Shown here piece by piece: positions 34,871 through 48,299 of a DNA stretch of 64,000 nucleotides. The number at the start of each line of letters is the position of its first letter. Within the stretch, counting starts at the first letter, position 1. A program made the translations under genes and the position numbers. The notes beneath the pieces were generated by a model, which saw nothing but the letters and a program-made list of their open reading frames with translations, made no database searches and was not told where the DNA came from. The stretch comes from Prinsepia uniflora. Its lineage: Eukaryota > Streptophyta > Magnoliopsida > Rosales > Rosaceae. Location: positions 79,402,916-79,466,915 of the forward strand of contig CM064866.1 in assembly GCA_032719365.1 (NCBI GenBank), given 5' to 3'.

Positions 34871-36690
34871 TTAAACTTTATGGCCCCAGTTGATTAAGAC
34901 TCGCATCAAAACTAACATCCCTGTTATAATTTTATCAAGTAAATAGATCACCAATAGCTTTGATGGTTGGTACTCAAAATTCTGACTAATTTGTTTTATG
35001 TTTGAGCAGCTTTTTTAACAGAGAAACGATGTGCTTGAAACCTGCAGGTAGGGTTTTGTTTTTCAAGGCCAAAAAAGAGACAAAAATAACTTGCAGCCTT
35101 TGAAGTCAAACTCAAACACACGAGTTTTTAAGTGGGGAGCTTGAAATATAAAACTCGGCGTGGTGGCTGAGGCTCTGTGGGTTGTCCATCAAATACAAAT
35201 GTATTATATTCTGCTAAGCAAGATTAAAATACTCAGGCAAGAGGACAATGGCAGCTTAGTTACAGCAGAGTTTATTCTTCCCTAGCTACCACTAGTTTTT
35301 TCTTTCTTATCAATTAGGGTTAACATGAAAATATATTTCGTACTTCCACTAATTTAAAGAGAAAATCTATCATATAATAAATTGTATATTATTACGTGTT
35401 TATCTATTTTATCACACTAAAATAATGGTACATATATAAACCAGTTACATTTAAAATTTCTCCTACGCCAAACTTTTTTGGTATCACTTTAGATTCAAAG
35501 TTAAAGGAAAATGCCACTAATAGACACAGAGGTAGTTGGTTATGATAACAAAGGTGAATTTTTCTTTTCTAATGTTGTACTCGAATGAAAATATCCATAA
35601 AATCTGTTATATTTTCGTACATATAGGTATTTTGAGATCTCGATATAAAGGTAAAGGGGAAAGAATTATCCACGATATTTCCGTGAAGATATTCGTATTT
35701 AAGCGTTTTAGCCCAATTTTCACTATATCAGTATTAGTCTTATATAAGTATTTTGGAGCTTAAGTTTTCCCAAAATTTTATTCAAAATTTTCAAGTTTTG
35801 TACTGAACTTGTAATATTTTTTTTGGTGGAATGTGAACAATATCGATATTGAAATATTCGTCAATATTTTCATATATTTGACTATCGATATTTCTATGAA
35901 AAATGGTACTTTCATTTTTGGTTATACTAAGCTAATCTAACATTTAAGTCTGTGTTGAGTTTAGTGGTAAAGTTCGCAGTATTGAGCATCATCTTTATGA
36001 TTCAGACGTTGGGTGCAGCTGATAATATATAGGAATATATTGGGTCTCTTTCTTTCATCAATCTCAATCGATTCACTTTCATATGACTTGGAACATTATG
36101 AGTTTTTCTTCTAGTTGAATTTAGTAGAAAATTAAACAAGATTGTATGTGAATATTCCTTTGAAACCCAAAAGCAAAGATTGCAAATACTCCCAATAATA
36201 GTCAAGGCCGGCATGGTCCTCCTCCTCCACACAGAAAGAATCTACGAATTCCTCTATGCTAATTAGAGGAGAAGAGTAATGCAAGAGTCGTCTATTTAAA
36301 TGAAAATATAGAATATGGTCAGCATTCAGCAATAGAGGCTGCACAACACGTCCATAACAGAACGTCTGCAGCCAAGTGAATGTAGCATACGGCAAGTTCA
36401 TTACCGCCAAAAAATGACTTGATCATAACAGTTGTCTTTCCAATCGTTATTAAAAGCGCGTGTAGTGTACCATTCTAAAATGACTTCCAAACAGCCACGT
36501 ACAAATGATTCCAAAAATCACCGAATACTAGATTCTCGAAGAAATTTACAATTTAAATGTTGCTCTTAGTATTGTTAGACTAGTAAAGTAACTATCACTA
36601 TATATTCCTTTGGTATCTTTTCTCCTTCTGTACTGCTCTGTTTGTTTCTGTGTGTTAATTTTGATAATTAGTTTTGTTGTTTTAATTTTT
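34871..36690. other. Intergenic DNA, nothing recognised
   Basis: AT-rich. Short frames (for example 36132-36410 minus) show no domain I recognise. Confidence 0.45.
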
Positions 36691-37146
36691 GTTGCAGCTG
36701 ATTCGAATGGCAACAAATGTTTCTGCTCGAATGAAATGCATTGCAAACATAGTTTCAGAGTTCAATAGGAAAATGGTTGTCGTAATATACGAAGACGATG
36801 GGTATGGTGGTGCTGTGGGGACACTAGCTTCACGACCATAAATATTATAAATGGGAAGACAGACACAAAGTCGAACCACTCTTGGACACCAGAGGCCAGG
36901 TTCTCAAGAAGCCTTGTGAACCAAGGAACAAAGATAAGGGACAATGTTGGTATAATTTGACCCGGGAATGGAGCGATCTCTCCCAAGGGATGGGCAATGC
37001 CTACTGCTGAAAAGAAAATGAGAATTTTGGTTCCGGGCGTGACGTCCTTCAATAAATTTGTGAAGGTTGATTGGTCCAAGCTGAATTCAGATGAGATGAA
37101 ATTCGTGTCAAATATCCAGGCTCAAACTTCAAATATATTTACAAAA

Positions 37147-37677
37147 TGTTGTTTGGAGTATTAATGAAATAAGTGGTTGTACGTAAGTGGGATCCATAAA
37201 TGAAGTAGGTGGTTGTAGGTAAGTGAGATCTAAAATGAAGTAGGCGGTTGTAGGTAAGTGAGATCCAAAATGAAGTAGGTGGGTGAATGAAGTATTAATG
37301 AAAGCATCTAGATGGTTCCTCCTTGGCCTATATAAGGGGAGGTCATTTGTTCATTCCATAAATCTCATCTAAGAGAAACATCTTCCTCCAAGTGAAGAGT
37401 GCCCACTCCAAGTTGAGAGGGTTGAGTGTTGTAGTGTTGGTAACAAAACAAGTGTAAGAGAGAGAGTTTCCTTCAAGTAGTGTTCTTGAAGTTGTGCATC
37501 TCTTTGTACCCCTAATTACATTAGTGGAGGTTCTTGTTATTGTTGCCCCGTGGACGTAGGCATATTGCCGAACCACGTTATATCCGGTGTTCTCTATTCT
37601 TTGCTCTATTATTTCCTTGCATATTTATCTTTTTCGTGGGTTGAGTTATTATTTCCATTCTACTATTTTCTCCAACA
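37147..37677 (+). mobile_element. Solo LTR of a Ty1/Copia element
   Basis: It starts TGTTGTTTGGAG and ends TTTTCTCCAACA. It has TATATAAGGGG (about 37329) and the GTGGACGTAGGC / GCCGAACCACG block seen in many plant Copia LTRs. Near 37165-37290 it carries about four 35-base units based on GAAGTAGGTGGTTGTAGGTA. It sits in the GLR relic. I see no matching TSD, so a flank may be deleted. Confidence 0.75.
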
Positions 37678-38321
37678 ATTCGATGGTTTCTCCATTGAAC
37701 TTTTCAGAATGATATTGGATAAATTGAGTTTGAATTATCCCCTGCCATATGAAATGGAAGCTCCAAATGCCTCCTACAACGGGTTCATAGAACTGATCCC
37801 TAACAAGGTAACAACCTCATAATCCGTCTCATATTTTGTACTTCATATTTTTATCCATTTTGGTTTGATTCAGTTTTGTATGTGATTTATTTTTTTATTT
37901 AGAGGATATAATGCGTGCTTGTCATGTTCATCAAAATACCGATGGAGAAGACCTATGATGCTTTGATTGGCAATATAACGGTACTAGCTGAACGACTGGA
38001 AATGGTGGATTTCACACAGTCGTACATGGAGTCTGGTTTGTCCAAGATGGTACCAGAAAAATACGAGGAATCGAAATGGCTATTTCTAAGGCCTTTCACT
38101 TGGCAAATATGGTTGGTGTGTGGTGGAATTTTAGTTTACACAGCATTGTCTTGTGGTTTTTAGAGCGCCCGACTAATTCAGAATTCCGTGGACCGTTGAA
38201 GAAGCAAATCAGTACGGCAACTTGGTTTGCCTTCTCCTCTCTGTTCCTTGCTCAGAGTAAGTAACCAATTTATTAGACATTTTTGAACCCTTTAAAATAT
38301 TTCCCTCTGTCCACATTACGC

Positions 38322-38510
38322 CTAAATTTGGTGTAAAACGAAGTGTATAATGTGAAATCCCTTTGAAATATTATGATCGGATGAAATATTGTTTGATGTT
38401 TCAAGGGAGAAGAACTAAGCCTAAAATTGGTGTAAAATGAAGTGTATAATGTGTAATCCCTTTAAAATATTATGATCCGATGAAACTTTGTTTGATGTTC
38501 CGACGGAGAA
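38322..38510. repeat. Tandem duplication of about 94 bases
   Basis: Two copies share GAAGTGTATAATGTG, AATATTATGATC and TTTGATGTT, in a former intron of the GLR relic. Confidence 0.8.
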
Positions 38511-38839
38511 AATCTATGGCAACTTAAATCGAGTAGTGATGATAGTGGCTGTTTGCTGTGTTGATTCTGACATCGAGCTACATTGCTAATCTGTCGTCTA
38601 TGCTTACCATTAAACGATTGGAACCAACTGAGACAGACATTGAAATGCTGAAGATCAGAAGATCAGAGCCGATTCAATAGTTGGTTCAGATGCAGGTACA
38701 TTTGTCAAAAATTATCTGGTGAATGTTCTTGGATTCAAATACGGTAATACTGTGGAAATAGGCCCTGACTACAATGTGGAGGAGTTCAAGAGCAGCCGGA
38801 TCTCTACGACATTTTTTGAACTCTCATATGTGTAGGTTT

Positions 38840-40046
38840 GGAGGATTCAGCTTTATAGTTTACTGGCCTTCATGCTTTCACATTTCTACTCGAGATGTTA
38901 ATAAAAAATAAAAATTCCTTTAGTGATATAATTTTAGTGTTACAGGGTAGAACTTGGTTGGTAGTTTTATTTATCTTTTTCTAAATCAATTAGGGTCAAT
39001 TTGGGATTGCTGTATTTTTTTGTAAAATAATTTTTGTAAAAACAGCTTTCAAAACATCATGAAGATGGCTTTTAAAAGTCGTTGTCAAAAGTCCATCATT
39101 TTTGTACTATTTTACTTTCAAAAAACATATTTTTAAGGAAAAAAAACACAATATCAAACGGAGTCTTAGAACCATGATTTTAACTCTTAGAGCCACGATT
39201 TTACTTATTTCGCCTCAAATCAAGGGTGTATGATTTAATACCGAGGATTTCAAAAAAATTGGGAAGGGATGTTGGATAGGGATGGTGGTAGAGCTTATGC
39301 CTTATGGTTTGGTCTTCGAGTTCTGGGCTCTCCTAAAACTTGAGATCTAATATCACGACCCGGAATCGGGCACGGTTATCTATGTCCTTCGGGGACAGGT
39401 CTTGTCAACTAAACCCTATAAGCATTTACTTCAATTTTATTTCCTGTAAATAATTTTTACACTACACTTTTTCTCCTTCTGCACTCATCTTGTTGTTGCT
39501 GTCCATGGATTTTGCTTGGATTTACTCATCTGACGGTTAACAAAACATAGAGGAGTGCATTAAGAGAAAATTGGAGTATGAGAATTAGTTCTTTTTATTT
39601 TTATTTTTTTCTTATATGCCTTATTAGGATTTCAAATTTGGTGGATAAGAATATGTTTGTTTGAAACTTTGACCATCTATTTTTATTTGTCAAATTTTAA
39701 ATTAGATCGTCTTTAATTGTCAATTTTTTTTTGAATCGTGCCCTTTTGTCTTGAAGAAAAAAATTATCAGTCATATATATCATCAACCCAAATATAAAAC
39801 ATTCTTGAGCAGTTAGTGAAATTGATGAATTTTTCATGTTCGGCACCAAAGGCTCTTCAATAGCCAAGGTGTTCACCAAGGTAATATTCCACAGCTACCG
39901 CGGAATGGAGAAGCCAAGGACCTTGAAAAGAAGTGGTTGACTCCTAAAGAGTAGTGTTTGGAACAGAACAATTAGAATTGTAGGGGTTTTTAATCAAACT
40001 CTTCCTATTCCAAAGGAGATCCATTTCCTTTTGGTAATGAAGAGGA
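38840..40046. other. Intergenic DNA, possible SINE remnant
   Basis: A tRNA-like stretch near 39285-39350 (GGTGGTAGAGCTTATGCC, then TTCGAGTTCTGGGC) resembles box A and box B. Boundaries are not visible. Nothing else is recognised. Confidence 0.3.
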
Positions 40047-40448
40047 ATGGAGCTCTCCATTACGGTTGGAGTCCACGCCAACAGTGATAACGAGGACTTC
40101 AACATGCCTGAGCATCCCCAAGACAGCGGTGACAACAACGGTGACTACGGGGACTTCAGCACGCCTGAGCATCCTCAAGACAGCGGTGACAACGGTGGTC
40201 GAGTCCACGCCAGCGGTGACAACGTGGACTTCAACACGCCTGAGCATTCTCAAGACAACAGTGACAACGGCGGTGACCACGGGGACTTCAACATGCCTGA
40301 GCATCCTCAAGACGACGGTGACAATGGCGGTGACCACGAGAACTTCAACATGCATGAGCATCGAGTGCTGATTGTACCAGTGGAAATAGATTGCGCAGTA
40401 GTCCAGAGTAAATTACAGAACAAAGGCAATGTGATGGTATGTTGGTGA
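40047..40448 (+). other. 133-codon open frame made of a 57-base minisatellite
   Basis: About five units (starting near 40093, 40150, 40225, 40286 and 40343) encode DFNMPEHPQDSGDNGGDHG and variants, 19 residues per unit, very acidic and without cysteine. One unit has an extra 18 bases and the frame is kept. The other strand is also open for 118 codons. I do not recognise a family. It may be a repeat expansion without protein function. Confidence 0.35.
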
Positions 40449-40520
40449 CAGTTGTGGGTATTAGCAGGCACGTCATATGACATTTGTTTTATGTACCACA
40501 TTAATTGGTCTCATTGATAT

Positions 40521-41082
40521 TGTTGAGGCAAGAAATGGACCAATTTAGACTCGCCTCGCCGAACACCTTTAGTTGCTCCTTTTGGAGTAGGAAGACCTAC
40601 CCAAGAAAGGGTAAGAGTAAATGGACACCGATGTGATGCCGGCCTAACAATCTTCGATGTTTAAGTAAGATTAAGTAGGAAGGGAATTGTTGTAATTTAG
40701 ACAGCGTGGGGGCAAAATTGTTATGACCTTTTGGAGGGGGATACTCTTATATTTATAATAGTAATGAATATGGTTGTTGGTGTTTATTGATGTGTGATAA
40801 ATGTCGTGGTCTTTAGGAGCCGACACACCTCCCAATGTGGTCCCGGGACAACATTTATGACATGTCAATGGGCCTAGCTAACCAGATGTGGTCGCCATGC
40901 GTGTCAGTCAGCCTCTTTCTATTCCTCAGATGTAGTCGCCCTATGTGTCCCGCTGTGATCAGGAAGATGGTTGGAGGGTCCTGGACGACCAGATGTGGTC
41001 GGTTGGCCGTGATTGGTTTGAGCTTATCTTGTTTAGTTGTTAAGGCGGACCCTCTCGACTTTCGGTCAGTTAGGTACAAACA
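40521..41082 (+). mobile_element. Solo LTR with TSD GATAT
   Basis: It starts TGTTGAGGCAAG and ends GGTACAAACA, with GATAT on both sides (40516-40520 and 41083-41087). A TATA-like TTATATTTATAATA lies near 40748. The length of 562 bases is close to the Tat LTR in this window, but the sequence is different. The family is not assigned. Confidence 0.85.
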
Positions 41083-44000
41083 GATATGATGTTGTGTAAA
41101 TAAATTAACTCACTTTACATAAATTTTATTTTAATATATTTAATTTTTTTGGACAAAACAAATAGAATGCCACATCAACTAAAATCAAGACGAATTAACA
41201 AAAAGGCGAATTCAAGCCTTCAAGGACATACAAATATAAAATTTTGCCTTACGAAATTTGAAGTTTGATTCTTGTAAAACGCTATGCTGCCCAATGTGAT
41301 AAATGTAAGACCCGTGTTCTGGAGGAAACGGTGAACGATCCCACATTCCTGCGAAGGGGAAATGGTCTGGGAGAGGAATGGTGGTGTGCCTTAAAGGTGT
41401 AGGCACACACCTATCTAGCGCGAGGCCTCTTGGGAGCTCACTGCTTTGGATTCCGGGAGAACTCCTATAACGCCTCGGAAATTCGAGGAATGTAAAATTG
41501 TAAAATAATAAATGAAATGACGTTTTTACCCCTGTGAATAGTATGGTCAAATTATTGACTTTTTGATTGGTAGGTCAAACAGACATTGACCAATGACCGT
41601 GACATAGTTCGGGACGTCACGAGTCCATAGACAGGTGACACATCCAATTCCGACGATTAGGGAAGAAGTTACGACGTTCGGAAGTTCAAGGGCATTTTCG
41701 TAATTTGGACAAAAAAGGGGGAAATGTTGACTTTTTGATTGACAACTGATTTTCACACGATTCGAGGACCGTTAGGTAGGTCTCGATGCCCTGTATCCGT
41801 AGACAAGCGGCACGCTTAAAACGGATGTCGGATGGTTGAGTTACTGGTCTAGAAAGAGAAGGGCATTTTAGTAATTTTGGGCAGAAGGGCAAAATGGTAA
41901 TTTTGCAGGGGGTTACTGTTTGAAAACCGTGGGAAACAGGGCCTGCACCACCGTGCGTGGTTGCTCTGATCAAGCAATTGTTTAACAGTGTTAGTGGTTG
42001 GACAGAGAATAGTTTAATGGTTTTGAGGCAGTGTGTGTGGACTGGATCAAGCACCAGGCATGACAGGACCCACCCCTAATCCCCCGGGATTAAGGGCTAA
42101 ATCCCGATCCCGTCTAACTTAAGCATGACACGAAGGCTAAACTGACGTCCAACCTGCATGTGACACGTAAGTCGGACAAAGGATTCTCGAACCAACCATC
42201 CGAAAGTGTACCGGTCCTCTTAGAGTATACCGAACTACTGTGGATCGCAGGTGTGATGTCTCCGTCTCTCTCGACCAACATCCCGTGCCGCAACAACCTG
42301 GAGGGTATCGAAAACACGAAAAGACTGTGAGTGGACAAAAATAAAGTATAATTTAAAAACAGTTCAATCAAACAAGTACATTTATACCCTCCGGTTCAAA
42401 AACCAATGCATGCATATCCCATTCATGTCATAAAACCATGTAAGAAAACCAAACACAGTTCTTTTTCTCAAAACCCGGGCATCAGCCCAAAACCATCAAA
42501 GCCATCATCATCAAGTCTCAGTGAAAACCAAAAACATGTGAAACCATATTTCCACCCATCGAACCTGCTGGATCTATCCGAGTCTTTAAACTCAATCCAG
42601 GCCTCAATATAATCCGAGTCTTTAAACTCCCAAGTCTTTAAACTCAACAGGCCTACGGGGGAAAATCATAATATCCGAGTCTTTAAACTCCCCAAGTCTT
42701 TAAACTCAATCTGGGCCCGTCCCCCGTCATAATCATATCCGGGTCTTTAAACCCAATAACCAGATCCAGCAAATCCAATCCAAACCATTTGAAAACCTTT
42801 TTCCATTTCCGAATCCGAATCCGCAATCTCATCAGGATCCCGAATCCAAACCTAGAACTCATATCCATCTCTTTTCCAGATCCGAGTCCGCAACCATCAT
42901 TCCATAAACCGGCATCCGGAATAACCATTCCGAACCCAAACCCGGAATCCACTTTCAAGTCCCAAATCGAATCCTGAATCGTCATCCGGAAATCCGATTC
43001 AAAAACCCGAAATCACGTCTCTCAAAACCACTTTTTGAACTGGGCCTCTAAGTCCGAAATCACTTTCCAAAATCCTTTTACTTTTATTGAAATCAAATCG
43101 TATTTCAAATCCCGAAATCAAATCATTAAAACTAGGTTCAAATTACAATATCCGTCAAATCTCGTAAAACATGAAATTCCGTAAAATAACTCGAAAAATG
43201 TGTAAAATCGTAAATCATCAAAACCATAATTCAATTCATAGAATCACGTATAAAAAACATATAAAACATATATGCATGAATCAAGAGTTAAAAAGTAAAG
43301 TCTACTCACAGACCATTCCGTTGTCGCCTCGATACGCACGCACTTACGCCGTTCCCGGCCATTTCGTTATCCTCAACTTCCTTGAACCTGTCCAAATCCC
43401 ATATCAAGGTCACTAACTACTTCAAAAAGGTCATACGAAAGTCCCATAATTTTCCCGTATTTTTAACTGAGCCCTAAAACCTTCGGACATCCTGAAACAT
43501 ATTGAGACGATGTCCGATCGACTCGAAACCAGCGCCAAAATGTTCGTTACATCAAATAATTTAAAAGTCGTGTTGGAAGATTCCCCAAACTACCCTTCAC
43601 GCGCCCCCACGGGCGTCTGGAAGTTTCTGCGCGTGAGACCCACGCGCAAGTGAACAGTGTTGTCGTCAACCTCAGGTGAACCCGGTTTGAACCGGTTGGG
43701 TCCAACTGAACCGGCGGTCACGGTTTTCGTCCAATTCTCAGCCATTTTCAGTCCTACTTAGTCTATTAGATTCGTCCTAGACTCCAAAAATAATTCCCAT
43801 AAAAAAAACATAAAATTAAGTCCTGAATAATACCTTCCAGATCGAAGATTACACTCCCAAAAAATTTCTCCTCTGTCCAGCCGTCAAAGACCTCCATTTA
43901 CCATGATTTTGATCCCATTCGTCTTCTAGTCACCTCCAAGACATTATTCACCAATTAATATCAATTATCAAATACTGAAACTTGTTTTACCATTTTCGAT

Positions 44001-44947
44001 TTCAAAGTCTATTTTTAAGGAACCTCTACTTACCGTCTCGTTTAAACTTCAACTTCGAGTTCAAAGAGCTCAACTCGACCGTCCAAACAACTTTCATTTA
44101 GAAACCATGAGCTTATGGCCATGATTGAGGGTAAGCAACCTTCTTGATTCCTCACGATTCCACATCCCCTGTTTTCCGTTGTTTCCTCACGGTTGAAGTC
44201 GCCGTTCACGGCCACCACGACGGTGGCACCACCTTAACTCTCTGTTTTTCTTAAGCTCACCTACAAACCCAAATGAACCCGCACTACACACACACAATTC
44301 CTCTGTCTTTGTCTATGTTTCGGGTCTGGGAGAAAATGGGGGAAATGGTTTTACTCGATCAAACTTAAAACAAATGGACGATGGGGCTGGAACCAACCAG
44401 ACCTCTCCCACGTGTCCACATCCCTCTAGTTTGGCTAAAAATATCCATTCCCTCAAGGACATGTGTCCTCATCCCAAGGGTCAGCACAAAAAACAAGTAA
44501 AAGACCAATTTACCCCTGTCTTGCAAAATTACCATTTTACCCCTCGCGTTCCTAGACCCATAACTAATTCATCCGAAGTCTGATGCCGATGTGCCGCTTG
44601 TCGTTATACTCAGGGCATAACGGTCCTCGGTTTATGTGAAGAAACGTTGTCGTTCAAAAAGTCAATAAAATCCCCTGGTTAAACCAATTTACGAAAATGC
44701 CCTCAACCTTCCGAACATCATAACTTCCTCCTCGGATGTCGGAATCGGGCGTGTCACCTGTCTACAGACTCGTGACATCCCGAAATACGTCACGGTCATC
44801 GGTCAATGCCCAATTGACCATCCGAACTAAAAGTTAACATTTTGCCCATTTCAGGGGTAAAATCGTCATTCTGCGCCGACTGTTCAAAAGTAACCAACTA
44901 AGCACCGATTAACCTAGCTAATCCGTCACTAATCACTAAGCTAATCC

Positions 44948-45523
44948 TGTTGATACCATATCGACCGACCACCCTAGCACAGGTCCCACCAGGACAGGAA
45001 GGCCGCCGACCGATCACCTGATCGGCACCCTCACGGCCCACGGCCCGCCGATCGGCACCATACTGCAGACCCGCCATTCGGCACCTGACAGTGAACAGAC
45101 GACAGCTGGCTGCGACAGTCACCTAACCAACTCTGCCACACCAACTCCCTGACGGAGGCAGGTTGGGACTCCAGCTGGCGCCTCCTCCGGATATCCAGGG
45201 CTTGTCAGACGGCTCCCAGCCACCAAGCACCACCTGCTCCCGTAACAGTAGCCCACCTACCGCAGTTATGGCTACTATAAATACCCCGAAACCCTTCACA
45301 AAGGTAAGACACTAAGAACCGATCCAGAGCACTGTATTTACTTGCCTCTCGGCACTCAGATACTAACTTAGGCATCGGAGCCCCTTCGGCTGGCACCACA
45401 CCGGTGTCTAGTCCTTGCAGGATACTCGCCGAACGGCCACGCCCCAGCGGACCCGAAACACCACGCGGCTGGTCCCAGAACCCCCAGCGGGTCTCATCGT
45501 GTTGGTCATTTCAGGATCAAACA
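44948..45523 (+). repeat. 5' LTR of the Tat element
   Basis: It starts TGTTGATACC and ends GATCAAACA. A TATA box (TATAAATA) is at 45276-45283. It differs from the 3' LTR at a CTG site (C here, T there) and a CCG site (T here, C there). Confidence 0.97.
45276..45283 (+). promoter_or_regulatory. TATA box of the Tat LTR
   Basis: TATAAATA lies mid-LTR, followed about 30 bases on by the probable start of R. The same box is in the 3' LTR near 54012. Confidence 0.75.
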
Positions 45524-45524
45524 T

Positions 45525-45542
45525 TGGCGCCGTCTGTGGGAA
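45525..45542 (+). other. Primer binding site of the Tat element
   Basis: TGGCGCCGTCTGTGGGAA begins two bases after the LTR end. TGG complements a tRNA CCA end. I did not assign the tRNA. Confidence 0.85.
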
Positions 45543-45599
45543 GGATTTGTAAACACCCACTCACTCACATACCGTTGCTCAACCCACTGCCGACGAACA

Positions 45600-48299
45600 A
45601 TGTCTGCCAAACGGGATGACGGTGAGCTCAACAACACACCCCAGGGAGATCGCAACCGAACCCGAGCCGGCCTACCTTCCGATGACATGCTCGAGATGCT
45701 GAGAACCCTCCGGTCGGAGGTTGTCGAACTCAGGAAGAGCAATGCTGCCATCGAGAGCAGGAACCACGTGTGGGGGGAGCAGCACGGAAGCACCCTGGCC
45801 ATCCTGCAATCTACACGCGAGGAACTGGAGGAACAGCGGGAGGCAACCAAACGGGCCTTGGCCGCTGCGTCGCGTCGGCGGGGTTTCGACGCCTGCCGAG
45901 TCGAGATCAGTGACACCTGCCGGTCGGAAGCCTCCGGGCGCTTGCTTTTCCACCAGACCGACCTGCCTGGCCCCTCGGGAACGCAGATCTACCGTGACGC
46001 TCGTGAACTGCTCGACAAGAGACAGACACAGGCTCCGGCTAATCGCCTGACTTACCCGACTCACGACCCCAGCATCCAGGCGCAACTGCCCCTTCCCGTG
46101 CTATCCCAGGGTGCCCGGTCACGATCTGGATCGGCGCGCCGACCCACGCAGCCCCCGCCGCTCTCCCCTCAGCCCTAGGGCAACCCCTCCTCGCCGATCG
46201 GCAGGCACCAGCCGGAAGACAACGCCAGCTCAACCACGGCCTCGTCCGGGCGGCGACCGGTACAACCCGAGAAGCCCAGAGGCGGCAGCGCAAATCATCC
46301 AATTGGCGACCACCCGATTGGGGCAGATCGACCCGACCAATCAAACGAGGTGATTCGGGAACTCCTCCAGCGCGTGCGGGAATTGGAGGCCGCCAGACCC
46401 AAGGTTGGGACACTGCCCAGACCCCGGCCCAACATTGGTCCCTTCACGGACCGCATCATGCGGTACCGCCATGAGACGGAGGTCAAGCCCCTGAAAATTG
46501 CTCCATATAATGGACAAGGCGACCCAGACACCCATATCAACAATTACAACTCAGCGCTCGCCTTCAGGAATCTCTCTGACGAGGCGCAGTGCTTGATTTT
46601 TAGCTCTACCCTCACTGGGGCCGCACTCAATTGGTTGTATCGCCTGGAACCACAGTCTATCGACTCGTTCGACCGCCTACACACGGTCTTCCTGAACCAG
46701 TTCATGATCCAGACGGATCGAGTGCTCACAACCGAAGACTTGGGAACCCTCCGACAGGGAGATAGCGAGCCCCTGCGCCAATACGCCGCTCGTTTCAGCC
46801 TGGAATACTCCAAATGCCACGAGACGGACGACAAGGCCGCCTACCGCGCTTTCCGCAACGGGCTGCGGGAGTCCACCTTCAAGTACCATGCCTTCACCCA
46901 GGGTTGGGACGATTACAACGAACTCATGCGACAGGCAGCAATACACGCCAAGGCGGAGCACTTCAACTCTCCCCATGTCGCATCCCGGCCTGACGTAAAT
47001 GGCTCGCGCCCTCCACCTCCCAGCAACCGGCAGACACGGTCACCTCCGCCGACCAACAACGTACATACGGATCACCGATCTGACTCACACTCCGGTAAGC
47101 GGAAAGGGACGTACAACAACGACCATCGTGGGAGGGACAAGTACCACAACAAGGGGCAGGGATCAGGCCATCACCAAGCAGGCAAACCCTACACGGGGCC
47201 AGCCTCAAAGTACGAAACCTATTCAATCCTGAACACCTCCCTCGAGAACGTCTTGATGAGCATCGAGGACACCATCCCCAAGCCACGGGCACGACCACCC
47301 GGCCCCCGCCCGGGCGTCCAATCCAACTTGTACTGCCAGTACCACAAGTTCAATGGCCATACCATCGACGAGTGCGTGGCTTTCCGCGACATTGTGGAAG
47401 CACTCGTAAGGGAGGGCAAGATCAACCAGTTCCTCCAACACGCACGCCCCGGACAGGGACTGCCACAGATCAACACGATCAGCGGGGGCCCTACCATCTC
47501 TTCCTCCTGCACCTCCAACCGGGCTAAGAAGAACTTCTTGCGCGCCACGACATCCAACCACCAAATACTCAACATCACGGATGGACGCGCGGCCAAGGTC
47601 GCCCGGGCAGGATGGACGCCCATCACTTTCTCCGAGGAAGAAGAGCGGGGAGTTATCTTTCCCCACGATGACCCATTGATCATCCGCGCTCAGATTGCCA
47701 ATTTCGATGTTGGGCGGATCCTGGTGGACACGGGTAGCTCTGTGAACGTCCTCTTCATGGACACTTTCAACCAGTTGGGCATAAACTCCACAGACCTCAC
47801 CCATGCTGGTTCCCCGCTACTCGGCTTCTCGGGTGATTCTGTCATGCCCCTTGGCACCATCTCCCTGCCTATCTCCCTGGGGAGCGCGCCCAAGATCGCA
47901 ACCGCCATCACCACCTTCCTGGTAGTCGATTGCCCCACTGCTTATAACGTCATTTTGGGAAGGGGACTCCTCAACCAGCTCAGTGCCGTCATCTCCACCC
48001 GGGCCCTTCTCATGAAGTTTCCGACCGTCATGGGCACTGGCCAAGTCCGCGGTAACCAACAATCCGCCCGCTCCTGCTATCAGACCGCCCTGACAAAGCT
48101 CAACCCATACAACAAGCGGGAGACCATGACCGTCGCCGAGGCTGCTTACGAGGCCGACCCTGTCGACTCCGAGCTCCTTGAACAAATGCGGGCGGATCCC
48201 CCCGAGGACCCGCGCGACCTCTCCGCTGTCTCGCAGCCGCAACCCGTGGTGGATACGGAGCTGATCACCCTTTGCCCGCATAACCCGAGCGGCAAGTGA
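45600..48299 (+). pseudogene. Tat gag-protease frame with one in-frame TAG
   Basis: The frame opens at 45600 (MSAKRDDGELNN), runs through one TAG at 46176-46178, and stays in the same frame to 48299. After a coiled-coil-like start it has a retrotransposon gag domain (from about 46440: KIAPYNGQGDPDTHI, LIFSSTLTGAALNWLY, LGTLRQGDSEPLRQYAARF). A short Cys/His segment (YCQYHKFNGHTIDEC) and an aspartic protease (DTGSSVNVLF, YNVILGRGLLNQL) follow. The TGA at its end is where the frame shifts to pol: adding back one G would make it continuous with the family's usual KVKIGSxL, so a base deletion is likelier than programmed frameshifting. Confidence 0.85.

Larger units (their letters stand above)
36699..38835 (+). 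pseudogene. Glutamate receptor-like (GLR) relic
   Basis: Fragments follow the GLR order on the plus strand. The amino-terminal ligand domain (36699-36830) has ARMKCIANIVSEFNRK and VVVIYEDDGYGG. The stretch 36850-37100 has GWAMPTAEKKMRILVPG and FNKFVKVDWSKL. The ligand-binding core (37678-37809) has FDGFSIELFRMIL. The segment 37940-38255 has GNITVLAERLEMVDFTQSY, a membrane-pore segment and FLERPTNSEFRGP. The last part (38550-38835) has SDAGTFVKNYLVNVLGFKYG and PDYNVEEFKSSR. A one-base shift lies before FLERP, stops lie in the last part, and a Copia LTR interrupts it. No intact product is possible. Confidence 0.85.

Noticed and set aside
36132..36410. 92-codon minus-strand frame upstream of the GLR relic
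   Set aside because: No family recognised, AT-rich and without support from neighbours.
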